Assembly (NCBI GenBank): GCA_025175895.1
Contig: CM046003.1
Location: 27,921,245 to 27,985,244 of the forward strand
Direction of reading: 5' to 3'
Length of the DNA: 64,000 nucleotides
Source of the DNA: Wurfbainia villosa
Taxonomy: Eukaryota > Streptophyta > Magnoliopsida > Zingiberales > Zingiberaceae
In this document: positions 11,130-22,382 of the stretch, one piece after another
Numbering within the stretch: the first letter of the stretch is position 1
How the letters are laid out: every line of letters starts with the position of its first letter
Notes under the pieces: generated by a model
Databases searched by the model: none
What the model saw: the letters and a program-made list of their open reading frames with translations, nothing else
What the model was told of the DNA's origin: nothing
Translations under genes and position numbers: made by a program

Positions 11130-11538
11130 AAAATTTAATGTAGTGTTTACCATAAGTGTATGATTGTCGTTAAGTAATAAAAATATAGTCATATGGAATT
11201 GTTGAGTTGAGTACCAGTTTACAAGCAACGTGAGATTATCTAGATGATTTGAAATCGGAAGAATTGTTATGAAAGAAAATGAAGAAAATAGTATTGAAGA
11301 TAAGGAGAAAACTAGTCCATGGAGACCATTCTGCGACTTCAGTTTCACCACAACAATCATTAATAATGCAATTGTGAATCTATATTGTACCATCAATGTT
11401 AATCAAGCATGAAGGTGGTCTAAACTAAGGTACCCAATAGTCCCTTTTGATAATACGATGGTGTATCTATCCAAATGCAACCCCTGATTTCATGGTATCC
11501 ATACTAGGAGGACCGTTTTCTATTGGAGGCACTTGTCA
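11130..11538 (-). mobile_element. Partial LTR of the Athila-like element, cut by the CACTA insertion
   Basis: Sequence on the far side of the tRNA-Asp primer site must be the 5' LTR of the minus-strand Athila-like element. It carries no gene. At 11539 it is interrupted by the CACTA terminus, and the 3 bases before it, TCA (11536-11538), would be the 3-bp target site usual for CACTA elements. The rest of this LTR should resume beyond the other CACTA end, which is not in the window. Confidence 0.55.
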
Positions 11539-11558
11539 CACTACAAAAATGTTGGTAT

Positions 11559-12200
11559 TTGGCGACGAATTTGCAAAAAAATTCGTTGCAAAAAAATTTT
11601 GCAACGAAATTTGCAAAGAAAATTTTTTTGTTGTAATAATTCATCGCTAAATTCTGCAACGAAAAATAAAAAATCATCGCCAAATTGCAACGAATAATAT
11701 TTTCGTTGCAAAATTCGTCGCCAAATTTGGCAATGAATAAATGTTTGGTCGCCAATTTGGCGACGAAAAGCAAGATTCGTCGCAAATTTTTGCGATAAAT
11801 AAGACTTTTCGTTGCCAAATTCGGCGATGAATAATTATTTTCGTCATCAAATTTGGCGATGAATTATACTTTCGACGCCAAATTTGCGATGAATATATTT
11901 TTTCGTCGCCGAATTTACGATGAAATATTTATTCGTCGCAAAACTCTCACATGCATACTCCAGCAAATATAATAAAATTTGGCGACGAATATATTTTTCG
12001 TCGCAAAGTTGGCGACGAAAAATATTTTTCGTCGCAAAGTTAGGGACGAAAAAATTTTTTCGTCGCAAAATTTGTGACTAAAAATATATTCGTCGCCAAA
12101 ATCTGATGAACATAATTAACGAATAAAATTAAATTTTGCAACGAATTTATTTTTCATTGCAAATTTGGAGACGAAAAGAAAAATTCATCGTAAAAATTTT
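11559..12200. repeat. CACTA subterminal repeats, GGCGACGAA in both orientations
   Basis: The core GGCGACGAA or its complement TTCGTCGCC occurs at 11561, 11714, 11759, 11902, 11981, 12011 and 12089, with several near-copies (TTCGTCGCA, GCGATGAA). Subterminal repeats of this kind bind the TNPA protein of En/Spm elements. Because both orientations occur close together, parts can fold on themselves (for example around 11714-11767). Confidence 0.9.
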
Positions 12201-12719
12201 CACTATCAGTCGACTGATGTATTCATCGATCATTGAATATCTTGACAATCGGACTAATCGATTGGCTACGGAGGTTCTGTGAAATGCTACGATATGGCGT
12301 ATTTGCGAGTCTTAGTCATTTCGATCGAGGCTCTGAAACATTCATATCGCTATAGTAACAACGATGGCGATGTTGAAAATATATTTGAATTCCGCAGTTT
12401 CTCAAGTATCAGTCGATTGAATGTTTAAATCAGTCGATTGATACATATTTTCGTTGCAAATCTGGAAAAAATGAAAAAAAAATTTAGATTATTCTTTTTT
12501 CCCTATTTTACAACAAACACACAACAATATTAACAAATTTATACATCAAACTTTAATACGGAATTAATATATATATATATATATATAACAAATACATCCA
12601 AAGGTTTAAACTAACTACCATCATCATCAATTAGCATTTAAATACAATGAACTTACAAAAACATAAATATCGTATATGTCATAAGTCAAGTAGCTAACAT
12701 TTAAATACAACAAATACAG
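12200..12719. other. CACTA 3' noncoding region with a short TA run
   Basis: No open frame of note. A short TA microsatellite lies at about 12567-12587. The remainder joins the subterminal repeats to the end of the accessory gene. Confidence 0.6.
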
Positions 12720-14200
12720 TCAAAGATAACCACCATCATCACCATCATCATCAAAAAATACATCATCATTGTCTCCATGACAGGGATCAGGCGGAAGAGG
12801 AGCAGAGCCAGAAGGAGGAAGTTGATTTGAGCTAGACGTTAACTGAAGATGTTGCATAATAAACATTTGTTGCCTTTGAAATTCATTCATCTTTTCATTT
12901 AAGTCTTTTACTTTCTGAGCGTTCTCTCTTGATTCAGTTTCCTTCTGCGCTAGTAACTCTATCAAATGATTAACCTCTTCGGTTAATTGAATTACTTGTG
13001 CTTTTGATGCTGGAGAGGATGAAAAAGAAGCATCAGGGACTCTATAGGATCGGCTCAAAGAGCCGAGTCCAAGTATTCTTCCACTTTTCGGTCCTCCAGA
13101 TGCTTCGAGCCATAAATTTATATTGCTAACGGATGGCTCCGATTCGACTGCATCATCGCTTGCACTCGAATTTCTTTATGAAAGTTCATCGTATTTCTCC
13201 TATTGTGAAAGAAAAAAAATAGTAACATAAGAAATTAAATTTTTACAATTACACGCCTTTATTGTTCTAGCTTTTTCCCCACTCCATGTTTTATCCTTCT
13301 TTTGGAATGTACGGGTGAAAGTGTCTATAAATAATGGCTCAATTCCTGTCTCCTTAGCCTAAACAAATTAAACAGTTAAAGTTTATAAATTAGTGAGTAT
13401 TAGATTACAAAATTATAAATTGAAAAAACTCACTAATCGATGTCTATGCTCATTGATATTTATGGATCCTCCCGCATATGTGGCAGACATAACGCCAGAG
13501 TTACAATTCTGATTTTGCTTATTCTATTTATTCCTCCATTTGTTTTTCTCATATCCCCAATGTGCAACAATTTTATTCCAATTCTTCTCGATTATACAGT
13601 GTGGTTTCTTATTTCTAGTGTTGGCATGACCACACTTTTTCTTAAAAATCCTCCTAATCTCTAGTGTTTGACTCTCCTCCTAAGTAAATACCCACTGCAG
13701 TAGAGAAAAATAAAAATTGATTATATTAACTATAATTTCATATACTAAATGATTGAAATAAGTTACCTTGAACTCATTCCACCACAGAACTTTAATTTCT
13801 TCCGACGTGCTTGTATAAGTCATAGAAGCGCCGCCCCAATGGTTATTCACTATTTTATTCACCTCGTGAATAACATGTACAGAATTTGTAAATCTAACAT
13901 AAAATAAAAACAAACCCCGTTATGTACTTATAAAAAAACATATTGTATTAAAATTAAATATAGATATTCTAAAACTTGAATACTTACGAATCTCCGTATG
14001 GAGATATAAACTCTCTCGTATCTTCCCTCTCCATGAATGATTATTGTATCGGGGAAGATACATTAGCAGGTATATGCTGAGAATCAGAGGATCCTACAAC
14101 TGGGGAAGAGGTGGATGGCACATTTCCTGCAAGAGAATCAGAATGTGCGGGGGCTGAAGCAGAGGAAGACTGTGATCTTCCATCACTACTATGTCTATGA
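12720..14200 (-). pseudogene. CACTA accessory protein (plant transposase Ptta/En/Spm, Transposase_24-like)
   Basis: The last exon (12720-13058, continuing upstream to about 13200) encodes a Leu/Glu/Gln-rich coiled coil and a very acidic Asp-rich tail ending at a stop. Upstream in the same frame, 'WLEASGGPKSGRILGLGS' matches the G.KGR.YGLGS block of plant Ptta/En/Spm proteins, which regulate or assist transposition by binding subterminal repeats. A stop at about 13180 breaks the frame (S-stop-RNSS). Ser-rich coding traces occur near 14035-14200, and the frames between (13260-14000) look like exons separated by AT-rich introns. Exon edges are not certain. Confidence 0.65.
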
Positions 14201-14465
14201 CTGCCACGTCAAAACTAACAATCATGATTATTAGAAGAATATTACAGAAAAAAATACAGTTGCATATCGAATTTTTAATAGGAACAATATGAAAATATTA
14301 CCATATTCATAGCAACTGGATGACCCTAAAAAAAAAAGAGTTCATTAGTATATCAAATATATGGAATTTCGAATTACACAGTGAATTAAAATATAATTGG
14401 TACTCAATAAAAACTTAATTACCCAAAATTAGAAATCGAAGTTTGCAATAAAATTTTCAGCATGG

Positions 14466-17435
14466 TCATGCGTCTAATCATCATAGTCATCATCATCGTC
14501 ATCCTCATCATTGAAATGCTCATCTTCATACTCATTCAGTTCACTTGCATTAACATCTATTACTACGCTGCTGGGATCTCGTAACGTTGAAATATTATAC
14601 TCTTTGATATGAAATGTATTGACAACTTCATCTTGTTGATATGCTATGTCTTCCCAATGTTCCTCAATTTTATTAAGTATTTTTGTTTTACAAACTGCCC
14701 ACCAATCACTTTTGTCTCGTCTCAGACTAGGATATGAAGCATAAAATACTTGAATCGCTTGCTGTGCTAACACAAATGGTTCGTACCTCTTGTATATTTT
14801 TTTTGTAGTTAATTTCAACCAAATTAAACTGTGGATGCACCCTCATGCCTTTGATAGGATCAAACCAATGACACATAAATTAAATAACTTGCAAATCTGA
14901 GCCTGGATACGCTACCTCTAAAATTTCATCTAGTAAGCCGTAAAATTCATTCCTTGCACCCCCATCAATAGATGATTGAACACAAACTCTGCTATTCATT
15001 GTAGTTTTTCCAGTTCCATAAGCTTGAGTATGAAAATTATATCCGTTTATGAAATATGTCGGCCAAGTTTTAACCATTGAATTTGGATCCCATGACAGAT
15101 ATTTTATTAGGTCTTGATCAATGTGACCGTGATTATCAAGAACCTAAAGTAAAATAAATATGTGTCATCAGTCAAGATTTATCAAATTTACTATCATATA
15201 CTACTTACATAATTTTTGAACCATTGTGCAAATTCTTCATCACAGAAATTATTAAACTCATGCCCCGGAAGCTCCGAATATAGAGTTTGAAAAATCCTAC
15301 AATAAAATTAAACAAAACATTAACAATATTTTATGATATACGAAATGTTTAATATAAATTTTATATACTTACTTAAAATACGGCGTTACTTCTGGATAGA
15401 TCAATAAAATATATGTATGGGCTACTCGCCACTCCTGACCAATTAAGTATCTACTTGTACAAGATCCACTTAGTCGACCAAGATAATTAAAAATTGAGAA
15501 TGCCCTCAAATTTGGATCAACGGGACCCTCATCGTTTCTTCCTGCTTTCCGACTCTTGCATTGAACGTGAGGTTCAAAATAATATGATGCAAAAGTTGTA
15601 ACTTCCTCCACAATATATGCATTCACAATAGAAGCTTCAACATGAGCCTTATTTTTCACTTTTTTTTTTCAAGTGATAGAGGAATCTAAGAGTAATACAA
15701 TAAAATTTATTAGCAAATAAATTAGACTAAATTTGACCAAATAAAATAACAATGAAAAAAAAAGTCAAAAAAATTCACCTTTCAAACGGATACATCCATC
15801 GAAATTGAACACGACCTCCAACTTTAGCCTCATACGACAAGTGAACCAAAAGATGTTCCATTGAATCAAAAAACGCCGATGGAAATATCCTTTCTAAGTT
15901 ACACATAATAATCGGAATATCTCTCTCTAATGTCTCAATGTGTGAATGACTCAGTACTGTCGAGCAGATATCATGAAAGAAAATGCTTAATTCCGTAATT
16001 GCACCCCAGACAAAATTTGGTAATAGTTCCTTCAAAGTAATAGGAATTAATCTTTCCATGAATATATGACAGTCATGACTTTTAAAACCCATCAATTTGC
16101 ATTCCTTCAAATCAACGCATCTACCAAGATTTGAGATATAACCATAAGGTAATCTCAATGATTTCAACCATTCACAAACAATCCATCTCTGATCCTTATT
16201 CAATGTATAAATTGCTTTCAGTTTTGGTCCCCTACTATTTGCATCAACATCAAGGGTGGGTCGTTTATATATGAGATGCAAATCTTTTCTTGCATTCAGA
16301 TTGTCTTTTGTTTTTCCGGTTATATCCATCACCGTATTTATCATATTTTCAAAAACATTTTTCTCAATATGCATTAAATCAAGATTGTGATGAATCAAAT
16401 TACTCTGCCAATACGGTAAATTTCAAAAGATACTCCGTTTTGTCCATTTATGTGTAATTCCATAGTCATATGTTGTAACATTTGGTTCTTCAATAACAGA
16501 TGGAAAGTTAAGCACTCTTTGCCATAAAATTTGACCGGTGAATCTCAATGGTGGAGGTGTTCTTTCAATTCTATTCTTAATAAATTCTTCTTTATTTCTT
16601 CTGAATTTATGATTTGGCGGTAAAAATTATCTATGACAATCAAAATAACTCGATTTCTTTCTGTGTTTCAATCTGAATGACTTTGAACTCTCTATACATA
16701 TTGGACATCCTAAAATCGCCACAGTACTCCAGCCCGATAACATCCCATAAGCAGGAAAATCATTTATGGTCCAACTAAGTGCAGCTCTCATTGTGAACAG
16801 CTGATTAGTATGGACATCATATGTGGAAACACCCACGTCCCATAGTTGGATCAACTCGGCAATCAACGGTTGCATGTAAACATCTATTAACTTCTTCGGA
16901 TTATGAGGGCAAGGCACAATCAATGTTAAAAATATATAAGGTGTTTTCATACACATACCAGAAGGATGATTGTACGGAGTTACGATAATTGGCCAGCAAG
17001 AATAAGTTCTTCTTGATTTGCCAAATGGAGCAAATCCATCATCACATAGCCCTAACCTGATGTTTTGGGTTTCATTCACAAACTCAGGATATGTTCAATC
17101 AAAATTTTTCCATGCCTCTGCATCAGATGGATGACACATTAGCCCATTCTCTGTTTCATGATTTGCATGTCAAGTCATGTGTTCAGCAGTCACCTTCGAA
17201 GCATAAAGCTTTTGCAATCTAGAAGCTAAAGGCAAATAGAACATTTGTCTGAATGATTTTAATCACTTATTACAATTTGATCTCGTGGTACTCTTGTACC
17301 TGCATTGACTACAGAATTTACAAGCCTCTAAATCTGCATTCTCTCCCCAATATAGCATACAACCATCTCTGCAAACATCAATTCTTTGCACCGAGAGACC
17401 CAAATCTTTCATAAGTTTTTTCATACTGTAAAAAT
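14466..17435 (-). pseudogene. CACTA transposase TNPD (TNP2-like) with DUF4218 and DUF4216, 5'-truncated and decayed
   Basis: In order from 17435 down: a Cys-rich segment with 'CRDGCMLYWGENADLEACKFC'-type spacing; then 'LPLASRLQKLYASKVTAEHM' (about 17180-17240); 'IRLGLCDDGFAPFG', 'YSCWPIIVTPYN' and 'RAALSWTINDFPAYGMLSGW' (16627-17079); then 'DLMHIEKNVFENM' (near 16340-16380) and 'RFWMYPFER'-like DUF4218 sequence (15775-16398); then the DUF4218 tail 'YIVEEVTTFASYYFEPHV' (15369-15659); then DUF4216-like 'YFINGYNFHTQAYGTGK' (14880-15077) and an acidic tail (14474-14818). Two short introns with GT-AG ends fit at 15297-15372 and 15144-15208. At least four stops interrupt the reading frame, near 17190, 17100, 16620 and 16420. 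The N terminus is cut off by G2-B at 17436. TNPD cuts and joins the CACTA ends; this copy is dead. Confidence 0.88.
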
Positions 17436-18320
17436 TGTCACGCCCCGAGAGCATGCCGTGCCGAAAAATAAACAGACAACATCTCCCCTGTACGTGATAA
17501 CATCTCGTGTTAATACAAGGCCCTTGGGCCCACAATAAACATAACACATAAAGGTAAATACAACAAATACACAAAACACAGCGGAAACATAATACAACAA
17601 CATCACAAACTACACACATGCATACCGATATGACTAATACCGACTCAGAACACCATAACAAAACCAGAAAAAAGAAAGGTACAACATTTACAACGTCCAA
17701 TCACTACAAAACATCACATAAACCAAATCCATATCGGAACACCATTGAAAACCCAAAAACCCGGACTCTCAGAGTTGAGATGAGACGATGCCAGCCAGCG
17801 GTGCTCCAAGTACATCACGAAGTCGGCTACCTATTACCTGGGTGACAGAAAAACCCAGGGTCCGTGGTGGTGAGTAAAACTCAGCATGTAATAGAAAAAT
17901 ATATATATATATATTCATATCACATGTAATTCGATAGAAAAATATACAGGTATATCAGGTAACACTAACATGATAACATATCCATGTATATACCTTCTAA
18001 CCAAAAGTCAATATAAAATGCAGACATACTTGAACGACTGCTACGCTACACCTATCCAACCTGAGCACATATCCACAATATATACATATACAGGAAGCCT
18101 GCTCGAAACCATATAACGACATAAATACAGGTCAAAGAATACAATAGACAATCCAACAACTATACAGGTATCCTACACAACCGTATAAGCGATGCGGGTA
18201 GCATGTATGAAGATGATGTACAATCAAATGCAACAAGTATAGTACAATCAAATGCAGCATCACAATAAGCATATATATATATAGACTATATCTATATATG
18301 TATACTAATAACAATCATCC

Positions 18321-18345
18321 ATATATATATATATATATATATATA
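18321..18345. repeat. Short (TA)n run in the G2-B LTR
   Basis: About 25 bp of alternating AT, at the place homologous to the 109-bp run in G2-A. Confidence 0.95.
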
Positions 18346-18838
18346 CATGCATATATGTATATATATGGCAATATGAAAAAATGCCAAAAGTCGGCAATGC
18401 AGCATGCATGGTCATGTCGGCTCACCCTAAAGCTACCACGACCCCAGTGTGGCCTCGGTGGCTCGAGCATGACAACTGTCCCAACTCAACACCAACCACT
18501 ACTCTCGAGTGGCCGAGTGGGCAGTATGATCAAGTAGCATATAAGCGTGAAGAGCAAGCTACACGATGGGGTCCCTGCTGTTGGCCACTCCGACGGTCAC
18601 TACCCATGAGTGGTCGAGTGCCACACACGTAGAACTACGACATGCAAATCCCACTACCACCGTCTATAGTGGTCGAGTATGGCACCACAATGCGCTGCCC
18701 TCATACCAGTTACTACTCCTACGAGTAACCGTGGAGGCAGGATGACTGGCGACCCTCTCAACCACAAGGGAGACCTCGTCGCCAGCGTGCATGCAAATGA
18801 CATGAATGCAATGTCTCACATACAGACATCCACCATAG

Positions 18839-19064
18839 ACTCTCTATTCTACAGAGAGTCATACTAATCAGATCAGCACACTCTCTATCCTGCAGAGAGT
18901 CGTACTCAACTGATCATAACACTCTCTATCTTGTATAGAGTCATACCAATCTAATCGACGCACTCTCTATCCTGCAGAGAGTCGTACTCAACTGATGGAC
19001 ACACTCTCTAACCTATAGAGAGTCGTACTCATCTCATCGACGTACTCTCTATCCTGTAGAGAGT
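18839..19064. repeat. Six-copy 41-bp minisatellite of hairpin units
   Basis: Hairpin cores start at 18839, 18880, 18921, 18962, 19003 and 19044, exactly 41 bp apart. Each core is about 21 bp, such as ACTCTCTATCCTGCAGAGAGT, with 6-7-bp arms (ACTCTCT and AGAGAGT) around a variable 7-base loop. The arms are more constant than the loops and spacers. The homologous site in G2-A has two copies. Confidence 0.95.
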
Positions 19065-21354
19065 CGTACTCAACTGATTATAACAAGCTAGGACCACCGG
19101 TCCGTAGTGACACACTAAGTACTATTCACCTGACCATTTACACAATACATGGTCGGTGGTAAACATGCAACCTAAGGGTACTAGAATAATCCTAGGTTCA
19201 AGACATTGTCTACCTACGGATGACCTCTTTGCCCAATTTACAATCAGGTTGTCATCCGAACTTTACTATTTGTATTTAACTAAACAAATTCTAGGTTACT
19301 TACATCACCTATATATATAACTCCTAATCATGATAAAATCAAACATGATAGCAGCAATGGAGTTAATAGCCAAAGGTAAAGTATCAAGCATAAGATAAAT
19401 AAGAACAGAGTCAAGGTAACATGATCATATATGATGATCATGCATCTAAATCTGTATGCATTAAAACTACCTGACCAGGGTAGGAATTACCCACCTGTTA
19501 TGAAGACCGTATCGATATTCTTCACGTCCCTGAACCTATCTTGAATTAAGGTCGCAACTGTAGAATACATATAACCAACTGCTATCATACATACTAGGAA
19601 TATGAATCTAAGCCAATCTTAGTCCATTTTGTAAACCACATATATACTGTAAGTAGAATTTCCCTACAGTACCAAATTAAATCAATTCACATAGAAATCT
19701 CAATCTAAACTTACCTAACATTGCTTCAATTGCCCACAGCCAATCTGGAAGAAGAAATCCATTGTCCTAAGTACCCAACTTCTTGATTCACATCAGATCT
19801 GACTCCAACATCTAAATATCAAATCTAAACCACTATTCTTTGATCCCAACATAGGCATCCAATCTGGATCAATCAAGTTAGTTTGGATTAAATCCCTAAC
19901 CCACACATTTACCTAAAATCTCAATTCAAACCTTACCTTCTTTTCGGCACAATTTTGAACCATAAATTTGCTTGTCGGATGTCGAACAACCGACCATCTC
20001 TACCAATCCAATCGTCTTTAAGATAACTATTTATATCCACATTTCATAGAACAAAAATATAAACAGACTTACCTTACGTTGATTTAATCACACTGGCCTC
20101 TTGATCTGGTGTAGAACCTTGAATTTGCACCATCCAACCTACATCCTTCATTCAGATCCACACCTAATTCATAAACTGAATTCCAACCAATAACTAACAA
20201 TTCATCACAAAGTTCATAATATGTAACCTATTGAATATATTTTCCCTCGCCTTTATCGCCTTTACCATCACTCAATCACGACAGCTGGAATCACAACAAC
20301 CCCTGGATCTGATCCACAGGAAGACAACACTGATCGAGCACCACAACGCTCGAAGTATTGAACAGGAGGCTGCACACGATTGTGGTGAAGACTTCAACAT
20401 CCTTGGAACCCTCAGAAATTACAAATTCACTGGTTCCTCCTTTGGAAATCGAAGTGAACTATTGATCAGTGGCTGATCGACGTGTTGCTGTCGGGATCGG
20501 AGGAAGACGGCGGTAGATCAGGCAGGCGGCGAGCGTGCAATGGCTGCAAAGTAGAGACAATCGGCGGCTGGGCGTGGTCGGGTGCGCGAGGGAGAAGAGA
20601 GAATCGGTTGACGACACCGGCTATCAGTAGGATCTCCAACGACAACAAGGCGATGGAGATCGACATCACTCAAGAGAAAAGGGATCACGATTTTGGTGGC
20701 GTGCGATCTGGAGGAACGTTCGATGATTGAAGATGATGTGGCGGCGAGTTGGCTCGGTGGTCACGAGGGGCGTCCCTTGCGCCGAGGCAACCTCGATGGT
20801 TGGAGGAGTTCTCTGCCGCCACGATCGGGAGCAGGACTAGGGTGGAGGTCGGGCGGCGATGAGCGACACAGAGACGTCCTATTGGTGCGGCGACGAAGAA
20901 GAGGTCTTCGTAGGATTTGGGGGAGAAATTGATTGGGCAGAGAAGAGAAGAAACGACCGATCGAGGAAGTAATGGGAAGAGCGGCTGGAAACGCCCGCGT
21001 GGAGAAACGGTGTGCAGTGAGGGAACGCCGAACGAAATGGAAAGACTAACACAGGTCGGGTTTTAGGAAATAAACGAGTCAGATTTCAGACCCGTTAAGC
21101 CTTTTATCTCCTTATAAGCAAAAAGGGTCTTGGAAATCTCCATTCAAGTCCAGAAAAATTTCTAAAAATTCATGGAAAATTTCCATAGGGTTTTCTCCCA
21201 ATTACCCAACATTTATTTTATTTTATTTTATTTTATTTTCTGTGGTATTTTATATTCTCCCCCACTTATAAAAATTTAGTCCCAAAATTTCGTACTAACA
21301 TGCAAAAATTTACTTTAAGCAAGTTTTCGAAAGGACCACATACATTCCTCAAGT

Positions 21355-21440
21355 GAATAGATGAGGGTATTGAGCTCGGATGATATCTTCCACCTCCCAC
21401 GTAGCCTCCTCATCGGTATGATGCTGTCATCTAACCTTTA
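21355..21440 (-). pseudogene. Chromodomain-like tail of G2-B integrase
   Basis: The minus strand reads VR-stop-QHHT, then 'DEEATWEVEDIIRAQYPHLF', then T and a stop. This is the conserved C-terminal end of Tekay/Del chromovirus integrase. The stop after VR sits where the family has Trp, as in a TGG-to-TGA change. It is the same place as 5151-5231 in G2-A. Confidence 0.75.
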
Positions 21441-22121
21441 CGAGTCAGATGGTTTTGTCCTATTACTGTCGCTCCTTGCGACCCAGGATTCACCCTGGAA
21501 TCTTCTCGTAAGTCGCATTAGACTAAGGTAGAATCAGAACCTCTAATAACCATCATCTGATGACGCGCACCAACTCTACATCGTGTTGGATACTCGATGG
21601 CCCCAATAGCTATCATTCCCCAACCTCCTCCCACAACACAAGAGATCTGTAGGGTCTGCTGTATAAGGCCTCAAAAGAAGTCATCTCAATGGATGAGTGA
21701 TAACTGTTCTTACAGTCAAATTCCACTAAAGGAATATAATTCTCCCAACTACCTCCATAATCCATGACACAAGATCTTAATAGATCCTCCAGAGTCTAAA
21801 TAGTACACTCAAACTGTCTGTCTGTCTGCAGATGAAATGTTATACTGAGACGAAGCTCTATGCCCGTTGTTTGATCCAGACTCTACCAGAATCGCGAGGA
21901 AAAATCGCGGAATCTCTATCAGATATAATACTCAAAGGTACTAAAGGGTAACCTGCGTGAGGGCACCAAATCTGATAATCTCTCGACAGTACAACTCCGC
22001 CAAATGATCCAATGGATCCAGCCCACGAATAGACAGAAAATTAGCTAATTCAATTAGTCGATCCACGATCACCCAAATCGCATCATGTCCTTTACAGGTT
22101 ATGGGCAATCCTGTAACAAAA

Positions 22122-22382
22122 TCAATCGTGATTTGCTCCCACTTCCATTCCGGAATCGAAATTTTTCTGAAGCAATCCCGTGAAATTCTGATGTTCAGCC
22201 TTCACCTGCTGGCATACTAGACATCGAGTAGCAAAATTTGCTATACCTCTCTTCATACCGTTCCACCAGTATAAACATTTCAAATCTCGGTATATACGAG
22301 TACCACCAAGGTATATAGCCCATCTCGAATGATGTGCTTTCTGTACCAACACTTCCTTAAACACTGTAACTCCGGAACCCAC
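22122..22382 (-). pseudogene. Integrase zinc-binding (H2C2) domain of G2-B
   Basis: This 86-codon minus-strand frame is the best kept gypsy coding piece in the window. It contains 'HHSRWAIYLGGTRIYRDLK', YWW, and 'FATRCLVCQQVKAEHQ'. The two His and the CLVC cysteines are the zinc ligands of the HHCC domain that helps integrase multimerise and bind DNA ends. The VKAEHQ phrase after the cysteines is typical of plant chromoviruses. The frame then breaks where the catalytic core should start ('GMEVGANHD' in place of WKWE..TMDF). Upstream a trace of RNase H/connector precedes it. Confidence 0.85.

Larger units (their letters stand above)
11539..17435 (-). mobile_element. CACTA (En/Spm) DNA transposon, 3' part, interrupted by G2-B
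   Basis: It begins with the terminal inverted repeat start CACTACAAAAA at 11539. Then come about 650 bp of subterminal repeats, a coiled-coil accessory protein gene (12720-14200 region) and a decayed TNPD transposase with DUF4218- and DUF4216-like segments (14466-17435), all on the minus strand. At 17435 the transposase is interrupted by the LTR of gypsy G2-B, flanked on this side by AAAAT (17431-17435). The 5' half of the CACTA, with its other terminus, should resume beyond the right window edge. Confidence 0.9.
17436..21254 (-). mobile_element. 3' LTR of gypsy element G2-B (3.8 kb)
   Basis: It begins TGTCACGCCCCGAGAGC on the plus strand and ends '...tttTATA' before a polypurine tract (minus GTGGGGGAGAA). 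It matches the G2-A LTR (5330-8879) in reverse over its length. It contains a short TA run (18321-18345), a six-copy 41-bp minisatellite (18839-19064) and a GC-rich part (about 20460-21060). AAAAT at 17431-17435 is the expected 5-bp target site; the partner copy lies outside the window. Open frames in the GC-rich part (20231-20932) have no recognisable domain and no intact counterpart in G2-A, so I do not call them genes. Confidence 0.9.

Noticed and set aside
17263..17700. 145-codon minus-strand frame joining transposase to a Cys/Val-rich N terminus
   Set aside because: The N-terminal part is G2-B LTR sequence (17436 on). Only the part below 17436 belongs to the CACTA transposase.
18839..19064. 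Repeat array resembling a CRISPR
   Set aside because: Period of 41 bp with similar, not unique, spacers, in a plant LTR, with no cas genes.
20231..20932. Short frames that could look like a host gene
   Set aside because: Inside the G2-B LTR, no domain, and not kept in the G2-A LTR.
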